Positions 8,001-13,256 of a DNA stretch of 19,286 nt are shown here, piece after piece. Positions within the stretch are counted from its first letter, which is position 1; each line of letters begins with the position of its first letter. Source of the stretch: Vulcanimicrobiota bacterium (GTDB lineage Bacteria; Eremiobacterota; Eremiobacteria; Baltobacterales; Baltobacteraceae); the NCBI GenBank assembly GCA_028287545.1, contig JAQBPL010000038.1, positions 1 to 19,286 on the forward strand. The letters run 5' to 3'. Both the position numbers and the translations under genes were made by a program. The notes below the pieces were generated by a model. The model searched no databases. It was not told the origin of the DNA and saw only the letters and a list, made by a program, of their open reading frames with translations.

Positions 8001-8411
8001 ATGCGGTTTGTGGTCCTAGTCAAAGCGACCAAGGAGAGCGAGGCGGGCGTCCTGCCGACGTCCGGGAAGCTGACCGAGATGGGCAAGTTCAACGAGCGCC
8101 TCGTCAAGGACGGCGTCATGCTGGCCGGGGAAGGCCTTCATGCGTCTTCGAAGGGCGCGCGGCTGCGCTTTGACGGCGGGCGGACGACCGTTACCGACGG
8201 GCCGTTCACCGAGACAAAAGAACTCGTCGCCGGCTTTTGGATCGTCCAAGGCAAGTCGCGAGAAGAGGTCGTCGAGCGCTTTCTGTCCGCGCCGTTTGAC
8301 GGCGGGGAAGAGATTGAGATTCGTCAAATCTTCGAGGCTGACGATTTCGGCGAGAACTTACCGCCGGAAGTGCGAGCGCTAGAAGAACGTCTGCGGCGGG
8401 CCGCCAAGTGA
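8001..8411 (+). CDS. YCII/DGPF-domain protein 1
   Basis: A 136-residue small cytosolic protein of the YciI-like (YCII, DGPF) family, with a ferredoxin-like dimeric fold. The family signature TVTDGPFTETKELVAGF is at about residues 63-79, and the N-terminal strand MRFVVLVKATKESEAG is typical. ATG 8001 has AAGGAGAG at 7988-7995. DGPF genes are the standard neighbours of ECF42 sigma factors and are regarded as their main targets; their biochemical role is not known, and enzyme activity has been proposed because YciI relatives bind small molecules. It overlaps the next DGPF gene by four bases (GTGA), which implies translational coupling. A candidate ECF42 promoter lies just upstream. Confidence 0.92.
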   Translation: MRFVVLVKATKESEAGVLPTSGKLTEMGKFNERLVKDGVMLAGEGLHASSKGARLRFDGGRTTVTDGPFTETKELVAGFWIVQGKSREEVVERFLSAPFDGGEEIEIRQIFEADDFGENLPPEVRALEERLRRAAK

Positions 8412-8752
8412 AGATTCTTTCCATCATGACGGTGACCCCGTCGGCCGCTTCGGGGCCGCCGACCCAAGAAGAGATGGAGAACATGGGCGCGCTCATCGCA
8501 GAGTGGAGGGGCAACGGGGTTCTCCTCGACACCGGCGGCCGCATGCCGGATATGCTTGAACTGACGGTAGCGCGCAAGAACGGCAAGACTACGGTGACCG
8601 ACGGGCCGTTCACCGAATCCAAGGAAGTCGTCGGCGGTTACGCGCTGCTGGAAGTCAAAGATCGCGACGAAGCGATCGCGTTGACGAATCGGTTTCTCGA
8701 GCTCGTCGGAAACGCGACGTGTCACCTTCACGAAGTGGGGGATTCTCCTTAA
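8408..8752 (+). CDS. YCII/DGPF-domain protein 2
   Basis: A 114-residue paralogue of the preceding gene. It has the same core, TVTDGPFTESKEVVGGYALLEV, at about residues 59-80, but it begins with a different strand (MKILSIMTVTPSAASGPPTQEE) and lacks the long acidic tail of protein 1. The GTG start overlaps the upstream stop (GTGA), with no strong ribosome site of its own, so translation is probably coupled. The Asp-Gly-Pro-Phe motif is intact. Together with protein 1 it forms a tandem pair directly before the sigma factor. A heteromeric DGPF complex is possible but not shown by sequence. Confidence 0.92.
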   Translation: MKILSIMTVTPSAASGPPTQEEMENMGALIAEWRGNGVLLDTGGRMPDMLELTVARKNGKTTVTDGPFTESKEVVGGYALLEVKDRDEAIALTNRFLELVGNATCHLHEVGDSP

Positions 8753-10011
8753 CCTTGCGTGACGAGCCCGAGATCAATCGTACTCTCGATGCGATTTGGC
8801 GCATCGAAGCGCCGAAATTGATCGCGGGCTTGACCCGTATGGTGAGAGACATCAGCCGCGCCGAGGAGCTCGCGCAGGATGCTTTCGTCTCCGCGCTCAC
8901 GCAGTGGCCGGAGTCGGGCATCCCGCGCAATCCCGGCGCATGGCTGATGACGGCCGCAAAGCGGCGCGCGATCGATCAGATGCGACGGGGCAAGTCGCTG
9001 GAACGAAAGACTGAAGAACTCGGCCGCGATCTGGTCATGCGGGACTCGCACGAAGAGTTCGAAGGCGCGCAGGAAGAGATCAATGATGACCTGCTGCGCC
9101 TGATGTTCGTCGCGTGCCATCCCATCTTATCGACCGAGGCGCGCGTAGCACTCACGCTGCGCCTGCTCGGCGGCCTTTCGACCGGAGAGATTGCGCGCGC
9201 GTTTCTCGCCTCGGAGCCGACGATCGCACAGCGCATCGTGCGCGCAAAGCGCACGCTCTCCGAAGCGCGCGTTCCCTTCGAGGTGCCGTCCGGTCCCGAT
9301 CTCGCCCAGCGTCTCGGCTCGGTGCTCGAAGCGATCTATCTGATCTTCAACGAGGGCTACGCCGCAACGGCCGGTGAGGACGTGCTGCGCCCGGAGCTCG
9401 TTGAAGATGCGTTGCGCCTCGGCCGCGTGCTCGCCGGGTTGATGCCGAACGAACCCGAGGTGCACGGACTCTCCGCGCTGATGGAGATTCAAGCGTCGCG
9501 GATGAGGGCGCGCGTGGGGCCATCGGGCGAGCCGATTCTCTTGCTCGATCAGGATCGCGGCAGGTGGAATCATCTGCTGATCCAGCGTGGGCTCGAGGCG
9601 CTTGCGCGCGCTGAGAAACTCGGCAGCGCGCTAGGACCGTACGCCCTGCAAGCGGAGATCGCCGCGTGTCATGCGCGCGCAGGCTCGGTCGAGCAGACGG
9701 ATTGGGAGCGCATCGTGGCGCTCTACGACGCGCTCGCGCAGCTCGTGCCGAGTCCCGTGGTCGAGCTGAACCGCGCGGTCGCGGTCGGGATGGCGTTCGG
9801 GCCGCAAGCGGGGCTCGAGCTCGTCGACTCGCTGCTCGAGGAGCCGACGCTCAAAACGTACCACTTGCTGCCCAGCGTTCGGGCGGACATGCTTTTTAAA
9901 CTCGGTCGCTTGACCGAAGCCCGCACGGAGTTCGAGCGCGCTGCCTCGCTTGCGCAGAACGCGCGCGACCGGAAATATTTGCTGGAACGCTCTGCGGCGT
10001 GTCGATTTTGA
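8719..10011 (+). CDS. ECF42-type sigma factor with DUF6596/TPR-like C-terminal extension
   Basis: A 430-residue sigma factor, far longer than ordinary ECF factors (about 190) and right for the ECF42 group. Region sigma2 is at about 28-92 (RAEELAQDAFVSAL, NPGAWLMTAAKRRAIDQMRRG) and sigma4 at 125-182 (LMFVACHPILSTEARVALTL, then LSTGEIARAFLASEPTIAQRI). The extension begins near residue 195 (LEAIYLIFNEGYAATAGE, LLLDQDRGRWNH) and ends in a TPR-like part (LNRAVAVGMAFGPQAGLELV, LGRLTEARTEFERAA). In this group the extension is thought to replace an anti-sigma factor as the control element. GTG 8719 overlaps the DGPF gene by 34 bases; TTG 8755 (residue 13), just after that gene's stop, is an equally likely start. 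No anti-sigma gene is adjacent. Confidence 0.94.
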   Translation: MSPSRSGGFSLTLRDEPEINRTLDAIWRIEAPKLIAGLTRMVRDISRAEELAQDAFVSALTQWPESGIPRNPGAWLMTAAKRRAIDQMRRGKSLERKTEELGRDLVMRDSHEEFEGAQEEINDDLLRLMFVACHPILSTEARVALTLRLLGGLSTGEIARAFLASEPTIAQRIVRAKRTLSEARVPFEVPSGPDLAQRLGSVLEAIYLIFNEGYAATAGEDVLRPELVEDALRLGRVLAGLMPNEPEVHGLSALMEIQASRMRARVGPSGEPILLLDQDRGRWNHLLIQRGLEALARAEKLGSALGPYALQAEIAACHARAGSVEQTDWERIVALYDALAQLVPSPVVELNRAVAVGMAFGPQAGLELVDSLLEEPTLKTYHLLPSVRADMLFKLGRLTEARTEFERAASLAQNARDRKYLLERSAACRF

Positions 10012-10026
10012 TGCCTTGAGTTCGAC
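10000..10026 (+). promoter_or_regulatory. Second candidate ECF42 promoter TGTCGA-N17-CGAC before a DoxX gene
   Basis: TGTCGA at 10000-10005 overlaps the end of the sigma gene and CGAC is at 10023-10026. Both this and the promoter at 7939 carry GTTCGACG at the -10 region. Spacers are 17 and 18 bases. Transcription would start near 10033, inside the palindrome at 10027-10052, about 40 bases before the doxX-like ATG. Confidence 0.5.
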
Positions 10027-10052
10027 GCTCGAGTGAAGGGCTTCACTCGAGC
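10027..10052. promoter_or_regulatory. Perfect 12-bp-arm palindrome between the sigma factor and doxX genes
   Basis: Arms GCTCGAGTGAAG and CTTCACTCGAGC flank a two-base GG centre. It lies in the 61-bp gap between the sigma stop (10011) and the DoxX ATG (10073). There is no T-run after it, so a classical intrinsic terminator is not supported. It could be an operator over the start of transcription, or a hairpin in readthrough RNA that limits or separates the two messages. Confidence 0.6.
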
Positions 10053-10072
10053 CCGAAGCTTCTGGAGGACCC

Positions 10073-10489
10073 ATGAACATCGCAACCACGGCCGCGCGGC
10101 TCGTCCTCGGCGTCGGCTTTCTCTTCGCCGGAGCGAGTGCGTTCTTCATCAGCAGCCCGCCGCCGGAACCGGGACTTGCCGGCGTATTCAATGACGTCTT
10201 TTTCAAGTCGCACTGGGTGCTCTTCGTTGCCGCCGCACAGCTGACGCTCGGCGCGTTCATGCTGATCAACCGTTTCGTTCCGGTCGCGCTGATCATGCTC
10301 GCGGCGTTTCTCTACAACAGCTTTGCGTTTCACCTCACGATGGCGCAAAGCTCCCTGTGGGCGCCGGTCTTCGTCCTCGCGCTGTGGCTCCTCGTCGCGA
10401 TGCGCTACCGGGCGCTGTTCGCCCCGATCTTCGCCGCCGCTCCTATAATCCCGGATCGAGGGTCGACGGTACTTCACACTCCTGCGTGA
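10073..10489 (+). CDS. DoxX-like membrane protein in the sigma factor cluster (second of three)
   Basis: A 138-residue inner-membrane protein with four hydrophobic segments (about 8-28, 46-66, 70-90 and 95-112). ATG 10073 has GGAGG at 10064-10068. It follows the sigma factor on the same strand after 61 bp and has its own candidate ECF42 promoter, so it is probably part of that regulon. Its middle part (LAGVFNDVFFKSHWVLFV, then FHLTM) closely matches the DoxX-like protein at 17309-17752, with similar length and loop order; the two are clear paralogues. The loop after helix 1 contains a Pro-rich SSPPPEPG turn. Biochemical role unknown; DoxX-like proteins often accompany oxidative or electrophile stress genes. 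Confidence 0.87.
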   Translation: MNIATTAARLVLGVGFLFAGASAFFISSPPPEPGLAGVFNDVFFKSHWVLFVAAAQLTLGAFMLINRFVPVALIMLAAFLYNSFAFHLTMAQSSLWAPVFVLALWLLVAMRYRALFAPIFAAAPIIPDRGSTVLHTPA

Positions 10490-10517
10490 TCAAGAACGAA
10501 CGATTACCTTTCGTCAA

Positions 10518-11093
10518 TCAGTTTGCGTGCGGGACCGCGTGCGCGCTACTCTCGCCGCGCACCGTCTCGTTGGTCGACGGTTTGGGTGTTCCGGGCTCGA
10601 CACCGCCGCCGTCGCGGCGGAGGATCTCCCGCGCGGCCGCTGCTCGATCGTCCGGCACCTGCGCGATCAGCACGATCCCGCCGTTGTTGACGTCGCGCTC
10701 GATCGCGTGCGCGTCGCTCTGGGGGACTGCCGAAGCCATCAGCGATCCGGCGACGGATCCGAGCGCAGCTCCCATCGCGGCGCCGGTGAGCGTACCGAAC
10801 ACGGGGCCCGCAATGAACATCGGCGCCGCGACCCCGCCCGTTGCGACGACGACACCGGTGAGCCACAGGCCGCCGAGGACCGCGCCGAGCCCGAGCCCCG
10901 CAGCGCCGCCGACGGCGGCCGCTTGCGCGAGCTTGTCCGCATCGACGTCGGCTTCGTCGTCGAGATACGTGTCGCGCGTATTTTTGCTCATCACCACGGA
11001 GATGGCGCTGGGATCGATGCCCGCGTGCTTCAAATCCTCGATCGCTCGCTCGGCGGTCGTGCGGTCGTAAAACGTAGCAGTCACTGTCTTCAT
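10518..11093 (-). CDS. YflT/general stress protein 17M-like protein with glycine-rich membrane segments
   Basis: A 191-residue protein. Residues 1-40 (MKTVTATFYDRTTAERAIED, then LKHAGIDPSAISVVMSKN) match the heat-induced stress protein YflT (GSP17M) domain. A Gly/Ala-rich hydrophobic centre (about 58-118) could form two or three membrane helices or a glycine-zipper hairpin, and a second ferredoxin-like strand region follows (NNGGIVLIAQVPDDRAAAAREIL, about 137-159). The C-terminal 30 residues are hydrophilic and look disordered. ATG 11093 has GGGAG seven bases upstream. Members are linked to general stress responses, but a molecular role is unknown. It converges with the DoxX-like gene (28-bp gap) and diverges from the His-rich protein gene. 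Confidence 0.83.
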   Translation of the reverse strand: MKTVTATFYDRTTAERAIEDLKHAGIDPSAISVVMSKNTRDTYLDDEADVDADKLAQAAAVGGAAGLGLGAVLGGLWLTGVVVATGGVAAPMFIAGPVFGTLTGAAMGAALGSVAGSLMASAVPQSDAHAIERDVNNGGIVLIAQVPDDRAAAAREILRRDGGGVEPGTPKPSTNETVRGESSAHAVPHAN

Positions 11094-11305
11094 CGATGGT
11101 CTCCCTGTCGTGCGCGACGCTTCGATGCGACAGCCGACGAAACGTGGCGTGCCATCGCCGAGGCTCTCTCGCGGATGGCGTTCGCTCGCCGTGCGAGGCT
11201 ACCAGCCGCGTAATTTCGGTCACGGGATGCGTCCCAGGGAACTCCCAGCATCGGCCGCTACGTTCCGTCCACATCACGTAGTTCCGCGCCCCGAAGGTGA
11301 TCGCT

Positions 11306-12199
11306 ATGCCGGTCAAACTGCCTTCCAACCCGGGCGTCATCGAGGATCGCTTAGCGTCGCTCGAGGATCCGATCCTTGCCGAGCAGCTCTTCCTCGAACA
11401 CCCGACGCTCTATGGTGACGAGCCGCCGCAGACGCAGCGCGCGGTACTCGCTTGGACGACGCGCCGATTCGGTACGGTCGCGCTCGCCGCTACGGCGGCC
11501 GCCTCCGTCGTCGCCGGTTACTTCCTGACCCCGCTGGTCACGCATCGCAACGCGCCGGCGCAACCTGCGCCGCAGTCGAGAGCGTCCGTCCCAGCGCCGT
11601 CTCGCCCGGCAGCGCATCGCCACATCGTCAAGAAAGCCGCGCCGGTGCGCGTCGCGCACCGCAGCGCGCTCGTCCCGGCCGCACCGGCGCCCGTGCACGT
11701 CGCGCCGCCGCACCCGATCGTCCATCGCGCGACGGTCGTCCATGCGCCGATCGTGCACCGCCATCCGAACCGCGAGATGATCGCACTGCGCGCGAAAGTT
11801 CAGGCGCAAGAAGCGGAGATTGCGGCGCTGAACAAGCGAGCGGCGGCAGAAGAAGCCGCAGCGCGCGCGGCACATGCGCGTGCAAGCGCGGCGATGACCG
11901 GCGCGCGCACGCAGCCTGCCCCCCAGGTATACGCGCCGGCCGAGTCCACGGCTCCGTCGCGGACCGAAACCGCACCGATGCCGGTCGATGCGCCGCTGCC
12001 GAACGGCGGAACGAAGCAGCCGCCCGCGGCGCCGAACGGCGGCTGGACGGAACGTCCGCCGATTCCGGTCTACGGAACTGCCCCCGCGCCGGTCGGGGGG
12101 GTGGATCCGTGCACGCCGCAGGGCGGCCGGCTCGGAATCATCATCCACTCGCTGCTGGGTGGACGCATCGGAGGCGGTTCGCTCCATCTCCAGCTCTGA
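11306..12199 (+). CDS. Single-pass membrane protein with His/Pro-rich and coiled-coil regions, unknown function
   Basis: A 297-residue protein of no family I recognise. It has a cytoplasmic N-terminus of about 50 residues (LASLEDPILAEQLFLEHPTLYG), one membrane segment at about 56-76, a Pro/Ala/His-rich stretch at 80-155 (nine His between 104 and 153), a short Ala/Glu/Arg coiled coil at about 156-195, a Pro/Thr-rich linker and a distinctive end: PCTPQGGRLGIIIHSLLGG, then RIGGGSLHLQL. ATG 11306 is chosen because AAGGTGA sits about five bases upstream; GTG 11297 is a possible earlier start. The His-rich part might bind metal, or simply be a flexible spacer. It ends 14 bp from the convergent formylglycine-generating enzyme homologue. 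Confidence 0.8.
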   Translation: MPVKLPSNPGVIEDRLASLEDPILAEQLFLEHPTLYGDEPPQTQRAVLAWTTRRFGTVALAATAAASVVAGYFLTPLVTHRNAPAQPAPQSRASVPAPSRPAAHRHIVKKAAPVRVAHRSALVPAAPAPVHVAPPHPIVHRATVVHAPIVHRHPNREMIALRAKVQAQEAEIAALNKRAAAEEAAARAAHARASAAMTGARTQPAPQVYAPAESTAPSRTETAPMPVDAPLPNGGTKQPPAAPNGGWTERPPIPVYGTAPAPVGGVDPCTPQGGRLGIIIHSLLGGRIGGGSLHLQL

Positions 12200-12213
12200 G
12201 CGGCGCGGAGCGC

Positions 12214-13113
12214 TTATCGTTTGATGCAGCGGAAGCCGAGATGGCTCATCCCGGTATCGACCATTTGCGGCATGCGCGCCGCGGGACGAAAGCGCAGGCA
12301 GTAGTTGGGCGCGCAGAGGTGTGACCCGCCCTTGAGGACTTTGCGCGGAATCCGCAGGTGGGGTTCCGCCGCATCGTAGCTTTCTTCCGGTGCACAGCAC
12401 GCTTTTGCGGCCGGCTGGTCCGGGCGCGCGTGATACCAATCCGCCGTCCATTCCCACACGTTTCCGGCCATGTCGTACAAGCCGAAGCCGTTCGGCGGAA
12501 ACGAGCCCACGGGCGACGTGCGGTCGTACCCGTTGCGTTTCGAATTCCACCACGGGAATTCGCCTTGCCACGTGTTCGCCATGATGCTGCCGCCGGGTTC
12601 CATCTCGTCGCCCCACGTGAACGGCGCACCCTCGAGACCGCCGCGCGCGGCGAATTCCCACTCAGCCTCCGTCGGCAGCGCTTTGCCGGCCCACGTCGCG
12701 TACGCTTCGGCATCTTCGAAGGCGACGTGGACGACCGGGTGATCGCCGCGGCCGTCGAGCGAACTCTCGGGGCCGAGCGGGTGCCGCCACTGCGCCCCGA
12801 GCACGTAGAACCACCAGTTGCGCGAATCGCCCAAGTCGACGGGCCCGCTCGTTTGCTCAAACACGAGCGATCCGGCTGGATACGTCTCGACCGGTGCGCC
12901 GGGAACGCCCGCGAAATCCAGCGGCCGTTCTGCGACGGTGACGTACCCGGTAGCGTCGACGAAGCGGCGGAACTCGTCGTTCGTGACTTGATACCGATCG
13001 AGCCAGAAACCGTCGACGCGGACGCGGCGGACCGGCCGTTCCTCGGGATAGAACCGCTCGGATCCCATGAGGAACTCGCCGCCCGCGATCCAGACCATGC
13101 TCTCAACTATCAT
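12214..13113 (-). CDS. Formylglycine-generating enzyme (SUMF1 family) homologue
   Basis: A 299-residue protein spanning the whole FGE-sulfatase fold, from MVWIAGGEFLMGSERF through FWLDRYQVTNDEFRRFV, WEFAARGG and MAGNVWEWTADWY to LGFRC. The two active-site cysteines are present, Cys267 and Cys272 in GGSHLCAPNYCLRFRPAAR, at the places equivalent to human SUMF1 Cys336 and Cys341. This supports a true copper-dependent formylglycine-forming oxidase, which converts a Cys in CxPxR to formylglycine, rather than a degenerate SUMF1-domain protein. ATG 13113 has GAGAGGG nine bases upstream. No sulfatase or other CxPxR client is encoded in the window, so the substrate is elsewhere or unknown. No signal peptide is seen. 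It is divergent from the double PstS-like gene. Confidence 0.9.
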   Translation of the reverse strand: MIVESMVWIAGGEFLMGSERFYPEERPVRRVRVDGFWLDRYQVTNDEFRRFVDATGYVTVAERPLDFAGVPGAPVETYPAGSLVFEQTSGPVDLGDSRNWWFYVLGAQWRHPLGPESSLDGRGDHPVVHVAFEDAEAYATWAGKALPTEAEWEFAARGGLEGAPFTWGDEMEPGGSIMANTWQGEFPWWNSKRNGYDRTSPVGSFPPNGFGLYDMAGNVWEWTADWYHARPDQPAAKACCAPEESYDAAEPHLRIPRKVLKGGSHLCAPNYCLRFRPAARMPQMVDTGMSHLGFRCIKR

Positions 13114-13176
13114 GGAACATCGCCCTCTCAAAGACGATGATTCCCATAGGATTGTAATTTCCTCCGCGCCCGGAGC

Positions 13177-13209
13177 GAAAGGTTGCTGAAAGGTTCCTTC
13201 GGCTAGAGT
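13177..13209 (+). promoter_or_regulatory. 11-bp direct repeat plus -10, Pho-box-like, before the double PstS-like gene
   Basis: GAAAGGTTGCT (13177-13187) is followed at once by GAAAGGTTCCT (13188-13198), one base different. TAGAGT at 13204-13209 is a possible -10, so the repeats fill the -35 region, as PhoB-type activator sites do. The 11-bp period is that of PhoB and PhoP sites, although the sequence is not the E. coli consensus. The leader would be about 40 nt. Confidence 0.4.
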
Positions 13210-13256
13210 GAGACGAGGCGCATTGTTGTCGCCGGTCTTCTCACATTGGGGCTCAT

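Noticed and set aside
10574..10600. A third TGTCGA-N17-CGTC match, on the minus strand inside the stress protein gene
   Set aside because: It lies near the 3' end of a coding region with no gene properly placed downstream, and lacks the GTTCGACG context. It shows the motif can occur by chance, so the two good matches need experimental support.
11094..11305. Possible small gene on the minus strand between the stress protein and the His-rich protein genes (YVMWTERSGRCWEFPG-like reading)
   Set aside because: The frame has no stop of its own and runs on into the out-of-frame sequence of the stress protein gene; no ribosome site supports it.
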